Positions 1-8,301 are shown, counted from the first letter of the stretch. The stretch: DNA of 64,000 nt from JACPXH01 sp964409225 (GCA_964409225.1 CAYPCM010000001.1:1-64000); one strand, 5' to 3'. A program made the numbers and translations. The notes: generated by a model from the sequence alone, not told the origin.

Positions 1-122
1 TCTTTACCGTTGGTGCGACCTACGCTGATACGGTTTGTCGCTTGTGCGGCGGCATGATGATTCAAACCGGCACGTGCAAGACGTGCGTCCAGTGCGGCAC
101 AGCATCGGGAGGATGCTCATAG
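1..122 (+). CDS. nrdJ: Vitamin B12-dependent (class II) ribonucleotide reductase, C-terminal end (partial)
   Basis: The reading frame enters from the left edge and stops at TAG 120-122, giving about 39 residues. The tail carries two Cys pairs, CRLCGG followed about ten residues later by CKTCVQCG, and ends GGCS. This matches the C-terminal Cys-rich zinc-ribbon-like tail of adenosylcobalamin-dependent ribonucleotide reductases, which carries the redox thiols that re-reduce the active site. The enzyme makes deoxyribonucleotides without oxygen. The cobalamin adenosyltransferase gene at 2888 would supply its cofactor. Only the tail is visible, so the family call rests on the Cys spacing. Confidence 0.7.
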   Translation, partial: FTVGATYADTVCRLCGGMMIQTGTCKTCVQCGTASGGCS

Positions 123-137
123 TTTCATCTCGTCATT

Positions 138-190
138 CCGAGTCCTTCGACTTCGCTTAGGATATATATGGTGAGCCGAGTCGAACCATC
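138..190. repeat. Dispersed GAGCGAAGTCGA-type hairpin repeat, copy 1
   Basis: About 50 bp running from the TCCTTCGACTTCGC segment to CGAGTCGAACCATC. Its reverse complement recurs almost exactly at 26363-26412, where it sits between rpsC and rplP. The ends can pair through TTCGAC/GTCGAA. It follows the nrdJ stop codon. Confidence 0.75.
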
Positions 191-210
191 AAAAAGCAAA
201 ATGAAGGAAT

Positions 211-250
211 GCCGCCGCCCCGTCATATGACGGGGCGGCGGCATTATTGT
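211..250 (+). terminator. Rho-independent terminator after nrdJ
   Basis: A perfect 32-bp palindrome (two 16-base GC-rich arms, 211-226 and 227-242) is followed by a T-rich stretch. It separates the nrdJ tail from the gene at 303. Confidence 0.75.
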
Positions 251-302
251 TCGTAAACCGCTCTTTTCCTCTGCCTGCGGTCTATAGTACCATCAAACCA
301 CC

Positions 303-1613
303 ATGCTCGATTTCTTTCGGCCGCACGAATCGCTTCTTTCCTGGCTCATTTTCGGTTTGGTCTTAATCGGCCTTACCATTTCGGTTGCCAACGCTTTCCT
401 CGACACCACGGTCTGGCAGTTGGAGACACAGCGGTATTTGGCCGAGCCGATTGACAGGCGAACAGGGTTTGCGGGCAGCACCCTCGACACTTCGACGTGG
501 AAAACATACCGCAACGAGCAGTATGGGTTTGAGGTGAGGTACCCTCGTAACTGGAGTTTTGATGTGATGCCGAGATATAACAATGACGGGCAGATTGCAG
601 TGCCTCAAAGCGAATTCTGGTTTACCGATCCAATCCTCTACAGGTTAATTGTGGAGCCTTTCGGAACTGAGGTTGCATTCAATGCACTGGATTTAATAAC
701 AGAGAAAGAGACTAATTTGAATGGGACCGTTGCAAGGCGGCGAGAATTCGGGGATACGGACGGGGTATACGAAGTCGTCATAGATCAGTTTTCGAATACA
801 AAATACCCAGCCTTCGCGGTGAGTTTTATACCGATAAACGCAAGAGAATATATCGATCCGGGAAAAGTTTCAGAATTAGATCAAATTCTCTCCACCTTCA
901 AATTCATTGAGCCGGTAGATACCTCGACGTGGAAGACGTATCGGAGCGAAAAATTCGGGCTCGCGTTTCGATACCCTTCTTACTTGGGGGTTGTCGAGAA
1001 CGGGCCAGATATCTACTACCCCGAGTCGGGACAGCTCCCGAGCGGTACGCAGGCGCCATCGCGTGGGTCGATCTCGGTGTCTTCTCGCGAGGAGGAAATT
1101 CTCAATCTTGATATCTTGGATCAGAAAAATTATCCGGAGGTTTCCTCTCTTGATGGATATGATTGGTCGCGGCGCACGTGCGGTCAGGAGGGTTTTCTCC
1201 GGATCGTTTCGGAGGAACGGACAAAGCTTGGAGGGTACGTTACTCTTCATGTGGTAAGCGAGTCGGGCCAGACTCAAGTCCCGTCTCAGAGTTCCGCACA
1301 TTTTTATTGTGTAAATGCCCCGAATCCGGTTGTGGCGTACTTTTGGGAGCAGTACCGGAGCGAGGTCGAATCGGTTTTGGAAACACTGGAGTTCTTCAGC
1401 CCAATGTTCGCAGGTCGGCAAGACATTATTTATGCCGACAATCCAACCTATGAGAGTTGGGATCCGGACCCGCAAATACGGGAGGGGCTTTTCCGCGCCC
1501 ACTGTCACAATCTCGATGGCGCATTTAACCCCTGCGGCAGCGCCTGCCCGGATCCAAGTCAGCCATGCGTAGCAGTATGTGCTCCTCGCTGCGAGTTTGA
1601 ATCTGGGCGATGA
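303..1613 (+). CDS. Membrane-anchored protein with two WKTYRNEQYGFEVRYP-type domains
   Basis: 436 residues. Residues about 12-32 form one hydrophobic N-terminal segment, so the protein is probably anchored with its bulk outside. The stretch DTSTWKTYRNEQYGFEVRYP occurs near residue 62 and a diverged copy (TSTWKTYRSEKFGLAFRYP) near residue 207, so there are two related extracytoplasmic domains, plausibly PsbP-like in fold. The C-terminus is Cys-rich (six Cys in the last 37 residues, with CGSACP and CAPRC), suggesting disulfides or a metal site. The next gene is a paralog with the same N-terminal layout. Function unknown. A possible -10 (TATAGT, 283-288) lies 15 nt before the start. Confidence 0.85.
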   Translation: MLDFFRPHESLLSWLIFGLVLIGLTISVANAFLDTTVWQLETQRYLAEPIDRRTGFAGSTLDTSTWKTYRNEQYGFEVRYPRNWSFDVMPRYNNDGQIAVPQSEFWFTDPILYRLIVEPFGTEVAFNALDLITEKETNLNGTVARRREFGDTDGVYEVVIDQFSNTKYPAFAVSFIPINAREYIDPGKVSELDQILSTFKFIEPVDTSTWKTYRSEKFGLAFRYPSYLGVVENGPDIYYPESGQLPSGTQAPSRGSISVSSREEEILNLDILDQKNYPEVSSLDGYDWSRRTCGQEGFLRIVSEERTKLGGYVTLHVVSESGQTQVPSQSSAHFYCVNAPNPVVAYFWEQYRSEVESVLETLEFFSPMFAGRQDIIYADNPTYESWDPDPQIREGLFRAHCHNLDGAFNPCGSACPDPSQPCVAVCAPRCEFESGR

Positions 1614-1647
1614 CGCGTCCTCCCCATGGGGCGCGGCGGATCATTCG

Positions 1648-1676
1648 TTGCCCCGCGTGAACCGCAGGAGTAGAAT
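1648..1676 (+). promoter_or_regulatory. Promoter of the second paralog, probably leaderless
   Basis: TTGCCC (1648-1653), a 17-nt spacer, then TAGAAT (1671-1676). Transcription would begin about 7 nt downstream, at or next to the ATG at 1683, so the mRNA would have little or no 5' leader. Confidence 0.5.
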
Positions 1677-1682
1677 CAAGCC

Positions 1683-2891
1683 ATGCAACCCCTTAACGTT
1701 CTTTGGGGTAAATACGGCTCGCTCACGTGCTGGGTGGTGTTTGGCTTGGCCGCAATCATCGCGGCACAGCTCTCGATGAATGCGTTGCTTGACACCAACC
1801 TCGCATTCCTCGAGACCGAACGCGCGATAGCCGAGCCGGTCCCCCGGAAAGCCACCACGTTACCAGACACCTCAACGTGGCAGACGTATCGCAACGAGCA
1901 GTATGGGTTTGAGGTGAAGTATCCGGCTGATTATCTCAAAATAGGATCAGTAGAAAACGTGTTCTCCCTAGGTCCCGGATACTCTAACTACACAGAAAAG
2001 ACAGCAGGCGTGGAGTTGTACCACGCTACCACGACTGGCAAAACCAGCAGGGATACCTGCTACGGTGAATACTCGGGCATACCGTATCCATGCGAGCCAG
2101 AAGTGAAGGACTCTCGTTTTGGCTTTTTCGTGGTAAAGCACCAGTACGAAACACTCCGGCCCGCATATGAGGTCGTTCCAGTCGAACAGATTCTCATTGG
2201 AGGGAAAGGGGGGATCGCCGTTAACATTGGTGCCGAGGGCGACGGCACATTCTACTATCTCGCGCCCATCGATACCTCTCGAACGTTCATAATCACGAGG
2301 GCATATAACAACGAGTTTGATAGCGTGGGGCAAGGCGATCACGATAAGGCGCTTTTTAATCAGATTCTCTCCACCTTCAACTTCATTGAGTTTCCAGAGG
2401 GTCAGGTTCTTGAAAATGAGACCAAAAAGTTTCTTGGCGATGATGCTCTACGGAGAAGTATCCAGATGCAGTTGTACGATATCCATGGATTGTGGGGTGG
2501 AGTTAACGCGTTCGTTTCTGGATCCGGAGAAGCATTTCTTGAGATAGTTGATCTTGTTATATCAGGCAGCAAAAGGTATTACCTCCGGCTTACTGATGTT
2601 GAGTTGCAGTCTTTGACCTCATCGTTCACTGAAAATAACTTTCTCACTATTTCTGTGAGTAATCGGGCTGGGATTCCTGACGAGGCGAGACCCACAATTG
2701 CCCTCGTAAACGCAACGGGGCAAACGCACCAAATCGCCAAATGGGAAGGCGATAAAAACGAGAGATTCGAAAAAGTATATAAATCACTTCTTGCGCTGAG
2801 CGAGAAGAAAGATCGTTTTCAGCCGGTTTCTGAAAGTTTATGGAGTAAAGACAGCGTTGTGCCGAAGAACTTCTCCGTTTTAAGAGAATGA
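1683..2891 (+). CDS. Membrane-anchored paralog with one WQTYRNEQYGFEVKYP domain
   Basis: 402 residues. It has the same architecture start as the preceding gene: a short N-terminus, a hydrophobic anchor at about residues 14-32, a linker, then TSTWQTYRNEQYGFEVKYP near residue 60. The second WKTYR domain and the Cys-rich tail are missing; the C-terminal half is unrelated at the level readable by eye. The two genes are therefore a tandem duplication that diverged at the C-terminus. The stop overlaps the start of the cobalamin adenosyltransferase by 4 nt, so the two are probably translated together. Function unknown. Confidence 0.85.
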   Translation: MQPLNVLWGKYGSLTCWVVFGLAAIIAAQLSMNALLDTNLAFLETERAIAEPVPRKATTLPDTSTWQTYRNEQYGFEVKYPADYLKIGSVENVFSLGPGYSNYTEKTAGVELYHATTTGKTSRDTCYGEYSGIPYPCEPEVKDSRFGFFVVKHQYETLRPAYEVVPVEQILIGGKGGIAVNIGAEGDGTFYYLAPIDTSRTFIITRAYNNEFDSVGQGDHDKALFNQILSTFNFIEFPEGQVLENETKKFLGDDALRRSIQMQLYDIHGLWGGVNAFVSGSGEAFLEIVDLVISGSKRYYLRLTDVELQSLTSSFTENNFLTISVSNRAGIPDEARPTIALVNATGQTHQIAKWEGDKNERFEKVYKSLLALSEKKDRFQPVSESLWSKDSVVPKNFSVLRE

Positions 2892-3406
2892 TCTCTCTTT
2901 TCACCGGCCGCGGCAAGGGCAAGACGACAGCGGCCCTGGGGCAGGCGCTGCGGGCGGTGGGGGAAGGCAAGACGGTACTGATGTTTCAGTTCATCAAAGG
3001 GCCGTGGAAATCCGGTGAGGATGAAGCGGTGAAGGTTTTTGGCGATAAGTTTCGAATTATTAAAGGCGGCAAGGGGTTTGTGGGGATTTTGGGAGATACG
3101 TTGCCGCGATCAGTGCATAAAAAAGCCGCGCAAGAGACGTGGCGGCGCGGCAAACGTGCGCTCCAAAAACAAGAGGCAGACATCGTTATTTTTGATGAGT
3201 TGAATAACGCGCTCGCGCTTAAACTCTTGTCGGTTGGTGAAGTGGTGCGGTTTCTCAAAAGGGTGAAAAAGAATCGCGAAATCATCGTAACCGGCCGCGA
3301 CGCGCCCAAACAGTTACTCCAAATCGCTGATTTGGTTTCCGAGGTGCGCGAGGTGAAACATTACTACCAAAAAGGTATCCTCGCGCGCCGGGGGATTGAG
3401 TTTTAA
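2888..3406 (+). CDS. cobO: Cob(I)yrinic acid a,c-diamide / cob(I)alamin adenosyltransferase
   Basis: 172 residues, the usual size for the CobA/CobO/BtuR family. The N-terminal P-loop GRGKGKTTAALGQALRAVG (residues 7-25) is the family signature, where ATP donates the adenosyl group; FIKGPWKSGE and the DELNNAL segment also fit. It forms the Co-C bond of adenosylcobalamin. No other cobalamin synthesis gene is visible, so the job is likely salvage of imported corrinoid for the class II reductase whose end is at 1-122. The start overlaps the upstream stop (ATGA). Confidence 0.9.
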   Translation: MISLFTGRGKGKTTAALGQALRAVGEGKTVLMFQFIKGPWKSGEDEAVKVFGDKFRIIKGGKGFVGILGDTLPRSVHKKAAQETWRRGKRALQKQEADIVIFDELNNALALKLLSVGEVVRFLKRVKKNREIIVTGRDAPKQLLQIADLVSEVREVKHYYQKGILARRGIEF

Positions 3407-3418
3407 CGTTGCTATCCG

Positions 3419-3460
3419 GTTTTCCTAATTATATCACGTACGTGATATAATTAGGAAAAC
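3419..3460. repeat. 42-bp perfect palindrome, copy 1
   Basis: Two 21-base arms meet with no spacer; the left arm begins GTTTTCCTAATTATATCACG. The same 42 bp occurs at 9097-9138 with unrelated flanks. It begins 13 nt after the cobO stop. It could be a bidirectional terminator or a small palindromic mobile element. Confidence 0.9.
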
Positions 3461-3487
3461 GATGTGGCTAGGGCCTCACCTCGGATT

Positions 3488-4084
3488 ATGATCAGGGCGA
3501 TTATTTTCGACTTGAATGGGGTATTCATTCGGAGCCCGAAGTTGAGCGAACGCTTCGCCGAAGCATTTGGCGTTCCTTCGGAGCAATTCCTTCCCGCGCT
3601 CAACGGTGTCATGGCGCGTGCGCGCCTGCCGAATGCTGGCGATTCCTTTGCGTATTGGCAGCCGTATCTAAAGCGGTGGGGAGTTGTGCTCACACGCGAG
3701 CAGTTTTTTAGTTTTTGGTTCGGCGCCGAAGAGGAAGTTCCGGAGATGACTGCGCTGGCACGAGAACTCAAGGCGCGGGGTCTGAAGCTCATGGTGCTCT
3801 CAAACAATTTTGCCGAGCGCACTGAGTACTACGAGAAAACGTTTCCATTTCTGCATGAGATTTTTGATCGCGTGTATTTTTCGTGGCGGACGGGTTTTAC
3901 GAAATCAAATCCGCAGGCGTATCAGCTCGTGCTCGAAGAGAATCGCCTTGCAGCCGAAGAGTGTCTCTTCCTTGACGATTCGCCAGAGAATATTGCCGTG
4001 GCGTCTGCGCTCGGCATTCGAGGTTTTCTCTTTGAAGGCCTTGATCGGTTGCGAGAAGTGCTGCATGAATATCAGCTTATCTGA
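3488..4084 (+). CDS. HAD-superfamily hydrolase (YihX-like)
   Basis: 198 residues from the ATG at 3488; a GTG at 3464 would add eight residues, but MIRAIIFDLNGVF is the usual family start. Motif I is DLNGVF (residues 7-12), motif II is LSNNF, the conserved Lys lies in FTKSNPQAY, and motif III/IV is LFLDDSPEN. The second Asp of the usual DxD is Asn here, as in some YihX-like members, so phosphatase activity on a small phosphorylated substrate is likely but not certain. It is followed 9 nt later by comEC. Confidence 0.85.
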   Translation: MIRAIIFDLNGVFIRSPKLSERFAEAFGVPSEQFLPALNGVMARARLPNAGDSFAYWQPYLKRWGVVLTREQFFSFWFGAEEEVPEMTALARELKARGLKLMVLSNNFAERTEYYEKTFPFLHEIFDRVYFSWRTGFTKSNPQAYQLVLEENRLAAEECLFLDDSPENIAVASALGIRGFLFEGLDRLREVLHEYQLI

Positions 4085-4093
4085 TTCGAGCGC

Positions 4094-5584
4094 ATGACGA
4101 AGTCGCGCATCTTCCTCGTCCTGTGTCTTGCGTTCATTGGCGGGGTCTTTGCGGTTTCGTTCGTCGGCCCGTCGCTTGTGCTCGCGGCGGCTGTTTTTGT
4201 TTTGGGCGGGCTTGTCGTGACGATCGGTTGGTACCAGTCGAAGGCGCGACTGGTTGGATTTTTGTTGATCGTTGTTGCGCTCGGCATTGGGCGGTATTCG
4301 ATCGCGTACGAGCGCCGAACTGACGCCGCGGCCATCGCGCCGTTGCTCTTAAGTCGCGAGGTCGTCGGCGTGGTGGTTGAGCCGCCGGCGCGATTTCCTA
4401 ACCGCACGCAGCTTACGGTGCGTATGGCGAGACCGATACCCGCGAAGATCCTTGTAACCACACGGCGTTATCCTGAATACCGGTACGGCGATCGGTTGAA
4501 ACTCGAGGGACGCATTGCCGAGCCCGGCATGATCAACGGGTTTGACTATCAAAGTTATCTCGCCAAAGAGGGGATTCAAGCCACGATGTTCCAGCCGAAG
4601 ATAACCGTGCTCGCCAACAATCGCGGCCATCCTGTGTTAGCCGCGCTCTACGGGCTGCGCGAAGAGTTTTTAAACCGGCTCCATGCGGCATTGCCGTCGC
4701 CGCATGGCTCGTTGGCCGGAGCGCTCATTGTGGGCGAGCGGGCCTCCTTGCCGGATTCGCTGCTTGAAGATTTTAGGCGCACGGGGCTTACGCACATCAT
4801 TGCGATTTCCGGGTTTAACTTTTTTATCGTGCTCTTCGCTTTCGGTTTCATGCTGCGGTCGCTGGCGGTGCCGTACCGCTGGCAATTCGCGGCGCTCTTT
4901 TTCGGGGTGGTCGCTTTTGCGCTGATTGCGGGTGCGACTGCTTCGGTGATTCGCGCGGCAGTGATGGGGGTGCTCGCGCAAGTTGCCGTGCGCTCCGGCC
5001 GGCAGTACCGTGCGGTCAATGCCATCATCTTTGCCGGACTCGCTATGATTGCGTTGAACCCTTTGCTTTTGCGTTGGGACGCCGGGTTTCAGCTTTCTTT
5101 TCTGGCCACCCTGGGCCTTGTGTTTATCGGTCCCATTGTAGCGCCAGTGTTTCGGTGGCTGCCGGCTTGGTTTGGGTTGCGTGAGACCGTTATCATGACG
5201 CTCTCGGCGCAGCTGGCGGTTTTGCCGCTGACCGTTAGCACCTTCAACCAGTTTTCGTTCATTGCGCCGGTGAGCAATCTCATCGTCGTACCGTTTATCC
5301 CTTACACGATGGCGGCGGCTTTTGGCGCTGGGCTTGCGCAGTGGCTTGCGCCTGCAGTTAGCATTTTCGCGGCGTTTCCGGCCTGGCTTTTGTTGCAGTA
5401 TGAGATGGCAGTGGCGCGCGGGCTAAGCCATGTTTCGTTTGCAAGCATGCCCGCATCATTGCCCGGCGCCGGAGTCGTTGCGCTGTACGCGCTTCTGGTC
5501 TGGTTTATTTGGCGTTTGTATCCGCGACCAAAGTACTTATACCCCGTTAGAGCCGTGTCCGTTCCTGTCGGCGGCAGCGCCTAG
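4094..5584 (+). CDS. comEC: ComEC/Rec2 family DNA-uptake channel (membrane part only)
   Basis: 496 residues. Two or three hydrophobic segments at the N-terminus are followed by an OB-like soluble stretch (about 90-190) and then the ComEC core, with GALIVGERASLP and RTGLTHIIAISGFNFFIV, and about eight further membrane segments. This is the competence channel that moves single-stranded DNA across the membrane. The C-terminal metallo-beta-lactamase domain of full-length ComEC is absent and is encoded by the next gene. CPR bacteria commonly keep competence genes, presumably to import nucleic acids. Confidence 0.9.
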   Translation: MTKSRIFLVLCLAFIGGVFAVSFVGPSLVLAAAVFVLGGLVVTIGWYQSKARLVGFLLIVVALGIGRYSIAYERRTDAAAIAPLLLSREVVGVVVEPPARFPNRTQLTVRMARPIPAKILVTTRRYPEYRYGDRLKLEGRIAEPGMINGFDYQSYLAKEGIQATMFQPKITVLANNRGHPVLAALYGLREEFLNRLHAALPSPHGSLAGALIVGERASLPDSLLEDFRRTGLTHIIAISGFNFFIVLFAFGFMLRSLAVPYRWQFAALFFGVVAFALIAGATASVIRAAVMGVLAQVAVRSGRQYRAVNAIIFAGLAMIALNPLLLRWDAGFQLSFLATLGLVFIGPIVAPVFRWLPAWFGLRETVIMTLSAQLAVLPLTVSTFNQFSFIAPVSNLIVVPFIPYTMAAAFGAGLAQWLAPAVSIFAAFPAWLLLQYEMAVARGLSHVSFASMPASLPGAGVVALYALLVWFIWRLYPRPKYLYPVRAVSVPVGGSA

Positions 5585-5623
5585 AAATCGTGCTGGGCGG
5601 TGTCCGGGCTTCGCAAACCGCGC

Positions 5624-6508
5624 ATGTTTGAACAAATTTCGTTTTTTCATCACCGTCGGCTCGCCCTACTCATCGGGCTGATTGCGTTTATCAACGCTTT
5701 CATTTGGTCAGCGGTTATTGGCCGAGCTGAAACCGGGTCGTTGAGCGTGAGGTTTTTCGACGTCGGCCAAGGCGATGCCATTTTCATTGAAACCCCGGCC
5801 GGCCGGCAGATACTCATTGATGGCGGGCCGTCAGACCGGATCCTCACAAAACTGTCCGCAGTGCTCGGGTTCTGGGATCGCGATCTTGATCTTGTGATTT
5901 CGACTCACCCCGACGCCGATCACGTGGGCGGCCTTGCCGACGTGCTCGGGCAGTACCGCGTGGCCGCCGTGCTCGAGACGGGCATCAGGCGTTCGGTCCC
6001 GGAAGCCGCGGCATTCGATCGCGCGGTTGCTTTCGAGCGCACCCAAGTCGTATTTGCGAAAGCGGGTCAGCTCATTGATTTCGGCGACGGCGCGGTGCTC
6101 ATGGTGTTGAACCCGGGAACATCGGTTGCCGGCGAATCCATCGAGAAGACGAACGATTACGGGATTGTGAGTCGCCTCGTGCACAGCGAAGTCGAGTATC
6201 TTTTCACCGCGGATGTGACGAGCGTGGTTGAGGGAAGATTAGTTGTTGAGGGATTCAACCTTGCGTCCGACGTTTTGAAGGTTGGTCACCACGGCTCGAA
6301 GTATTCGAGTTCGGCTTTATTTTTGAGCGCGGTCCAGCCGCAAGTTGCCGCGATTTCGGCGGGCGCAAAAAATCCGTACGGCCATCCCACACCAGAGATG
6401 CTCGATCGCCTCCATGCGGCGAACATACGAGTGTACCGCACGGATGAACAGGGCGACGTGGTGGTCGAAAGCGACGGCGAGGGGTTTGTCGTGCGCGTAG
6501 CGCGCTAG
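5624..6508 (+). CDS. ComEC-type metallo-beta-lactamase-fold protein (detached domain)
   Basis: 294 residues from the ATG at 5624; a GTG at 5600 would add eight. A hydrophobic anchor (about residues 12-32) is followed by an MBL domain starting VRFFDVGQGDAIFIETP, typical of the ComEC C-terminal domain. Metal motif STHPDADHVGGL, then DYGIVSRL, FTADV and VGHHGSKYSS complete the fold. In full-length ComEC this domain is thought to degrade the non-transported strand. Here it is a separate anchored protein, probably working with the channel encoded just upstream. Confidence 0.87.
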   Translation: MFEQISFFHHRRLALLIGLIAFINAFIWSAVIGRAETGSLSVRFFDVGQGDAIFIETPAGRQILIDGGPSDRILTKLSAVLGFWDRDLDLVISTHPDADHVGGLADVLGQYRVAAVLETGIRRSVPEAAAFDRAVAFERTQVVFAKAGQLIDFGDGAVLMVLNPGTSVAGESIEKTNDYGIVSRLVHSEVEYLFTADVTSVVEGRLVVEGFNLASDVLKVGHHGSKYSSSALFLSAVQPQVAAISAGAKNPYGHPTPEMLDRLHAANIRVYRTDEQGDVVVESDGEGFVVRVAR

Positions 6509-6509
6509 G

Positions 6510-6538
6510 TTGTCGTGCCGCCAGCAGCGTGCTATAAC
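6510..6538 (+). promoter_or_regulatory. Promoter of ndk
   Basis: TTGTCG (6510-6515), a 17-nt spacer and TATAAC (6533-6538), placing the start of transcription near 6545, about 26 nt before the ndk ATG. Confidence 0.55.
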
Positions 6539-6570
6539 GGAATGGCTATTGTTGTAACTCGTAGTGCGCC

Positions 6571-7179
6571 ATGCCCCGAACCAAACGACCCGTCACCCAA
6601 GAGCGTACCGTCGTCATCATCAAACCCGATGGCGTCAAGCGCGGACTCGTCGGTGAGATCACCCACCGCATCGAGCAGCGGGGGCTCAAGGTGATTGCGC
6701 TCAATATGATTTGGGCGACCGAGCGGCAGATGGAATGGCACTATCCGAAAGACCGCGCGTGGGTCGCGAATCTCGGCGAGAACACGCTCAAAACGTACGC
6801 GCAGTACGAGCCGAAGGCCGATATCAAAGCCGAATATGGCACAGCCGACGCCTACAAAATCGGTTTGCAGGTGCGCCGGTGGCTGGTAGAATTTATGGCT
6901 TCGGGACCCATTGTGAAAATGATCGTCGAGGGCGTGCACGCGATTGATATGGTAAGGAAGCTCGTGGGCAAAACCATCCCGGCGTACGCCGAGATGGGCA
7001 CGATCCGCGGCGACTACTCGATTGATTCGCCCCTCTTGGCGAACCGCAACCGTCGCGCGGTGCGCAACATCGTACATGCATCGGGCAACCCTGCGGAAGC
7101 GGCGCACGAAATTGAACACTGGTTTTCGCCCGAAGAGATTCATGATTACAAGCGCGCGGAGGAGGATATTATGTTTTGA
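6571..7179 (+). CDS. ndk: Nucleoside diphosphate kinase
   Basis: 202 residues against about 140 for the usual enzyme. The N-terminus RTVVIIKPDGVKRGLVGEI is canonical and the C-terminal active-site segment reads NIVHASGNPAEAAHEI, with the phosphorylated His in VHAS; the common form is HGSD, so SGN replaces SD. About 50 extra residues lie between the first helix and the GPIVKMIVEG strand. The enzyme balances NTP pools using ATP. It is probably functional because the phospho-His and the nucleotide-contact regions are kept. Confidence 0.92.
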   Translation: MPRTKRPVTQERTVVIIKPDGVKRGLVGEITHRIEQRGLKVIALNMIWATERQMEWHYPKDRAWVANLGENTLKTYAQYEPKADIKAEYGTADAYKIGLQVRRWLVEFMASGPIVKMIVEGVHAIDMVRKLVGKTIPAYAEMGTIRGDYSIDSPLLANRNRRAVRNIVHASGNPAEAAHEIEHWFSPEEIHDYKRAEEDIMF

Positions 7180-7234
7180 AGATTGAGGCAGTCCGGTGTG
7201 TTCTTTGTCACTTGGATTCGAGGTTGTCTGAACG

Positions 7235-7265
7235 CGGCGCGCCCGCGCTAGGCGCGGGCGCGCCG
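7235..7265. promoter_or_regulatory. 14-bp GC hairpin between ndk and the EamA gene
   Basis: Arms CGGCGCGCCCGCGC (7235-7248) and its complement (7252-7265) surround a 3-nt loop. There is no T-run, so it is more likely an attenuating or mRNA-end structure than a classical terminator. It sits 21 nt before the EamA start codon. Confidence 0.6.
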
Positions 7266-7286
7266 CCAAACAGAAGGGAGGGTTCG

Positions 7287-8183
7287 ATGGATCAGATGCG
7301 AGCCGCAACGGGTTTTGTGCTTCTCGCCGCCGCGATCTCGGGGTTCAATCACGTGTTGAGCGAGCCCTTGGCGCGGGCGAGCGGGGACAGCGCGATGTTC
7401 GCGGCGGTCCGCGTTTCGATCGCCGCCGCGGCGCTGATGGTTGTGGCAGCGGCGAATCCGCACACGAGAGCTGCGGCGTCGGGCCTTACCGAAATTCAGG
7501 TTGGCCGAATCGTGGGGTTGGGGACGCTGGCCGGGCTGCCGTTCGCGCTTTACTTTAGCGGCGTCGCGGCGATTGGCGCGGCAGGCGCAAGCTTGGTGCG
7601 CACGTCGTTCATGTTCGTTGTGGCGCTGGCCGCGATTCGACTGTTCCGTGAACGACTTACGACTCCGCAGTGGGTGGGCGCGGGTTGCATGTTCGCGGCA
7701 AGCATTGTGGTGGGTCTACCAGACGCGGTGCCTGCGCGGATCGGCGAGGAGGTGCTGTTGGTGGTGATTGCGGCGCTCGCGTGGGGGGCGGAGGCGCTCT
7801 TTGCCAAACGTGTGCTCGCCGACATCTCAGTCGGAATCGCGGCCTGGGGCCGCCTCGTCGTTGCCGCGGTGTGGCTGTACGGGCTTGTGCTGTGGCGGGG
7901 GAGCGAGCGCGTCATCCTTGGCTGGAGCGGTGAGCAGTGGCTTGGTGTGGTTGGCACGAGCATCTTGCTCGCCGGCTACGTGGGTTGCTGGTACGGCGCG
8001 CTCAAGCGCGCACCGGTAACGTATGTGGCGACTCTCATGCTGGCGGCCCCGGTGGCGACGAAGGCCATTTCGGCATTGGCGGGTCAGCCGGTGAGCGTTG
8101 GGATAGCGATCGGCGTGGTGGCGACCGTTTTCGCCGCGTGGGTCGTAATCCGTTTTCTGCCGCGGTCGATGCCGGTTCGTTAG
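7287..8183 (+). CDS. EamA/DMT-family transporter
   Basis: 298 residues from the ATG at 7287, which has a clear GGGAGGG ribosome site. An upstream ATG at 7176 would add 37 hydrophilic residues through the hairpin and is unlikely. About ten hydrophobic segments fall into two similar halves, as in drug/metabolite transporters. Each half starts with a helix rich in Ala and Gly; a GASLVRTSFMFVVALAAI segment closes the first half. Substrate cannot be read from sequence. Confidence 0.85.
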   Translation: MDQMRAATGFVLLAAAISGFNHVLSEPLARASGDSAMFAAVRVSIAAAALMVVAAANPHTRAAASGLTEIQVGRIVGLGTLAGLPFALYFSGVAAIGAAGASLVRTSFMFVVALAAIRLFRERLTTPQWVGAGCMFAASIVVGLPDAVPARIGEEVLLVVIAALAWGAEALFAKRVLADISVGIAAWGRLVVAAVWLYGLVLWRGSERVILGWSGEQWLGVVGTSILLAGYVGCWYGALKRAPVTYVATLMLAAPVATKAISALAGQPVSVGIAIGVVATVFAAWVVIRFLPRSMPVR

Positions 8184-8218
8184 GTGCGCGAGTTCGATCT
8201 CCAGAGTTCGTTCGTAGC

Positions 8219-8260
8219 GAGGCCGAGAGCGCCATTGGCGCTCTCGGCCTCTTCGTTTCT
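8219..8260 (+). terminator. Terminator after the EamA gene
   Basis: 15-bp stem (8219-8233 with 8237-8251), a 3-nt loop, then TTCGTTTCT. Confidence 0.8.
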
Positions 8261-8265
8261 CCAAG

Positions 8266-8295
8266 TTGACGTGTGGATAGCGGATTCGCTATCAT
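8266..8295 (+). promoter_or_regulatory. Promoter of the small zinc-ribbon gene
   Basis: TTGACG (8266-8271), an 18-nt spacer and TATCAT (8290-8295). It lies directly after the EamA terminator. The transcript would start near 8302, leaving a leader of about 175 nt before the ATG at 8477. Confidence 0.6.
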
Positions 8296-8301
8296 AATGC
8301 C

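Noticed and set aside
876..1508. 210-codon ORF on the minus strand inside the first paralog
   Set aside because: It is the shadow of the 436-residue gene; no ribosome site, no family resemblance and the plus frame has clear repeated domains.
5541..5552. ACCCCGTTAGAG inside comEC, similar to element ends
   Set aside because: No inverted partner nearby and it lies in coding sequence; probably chance.
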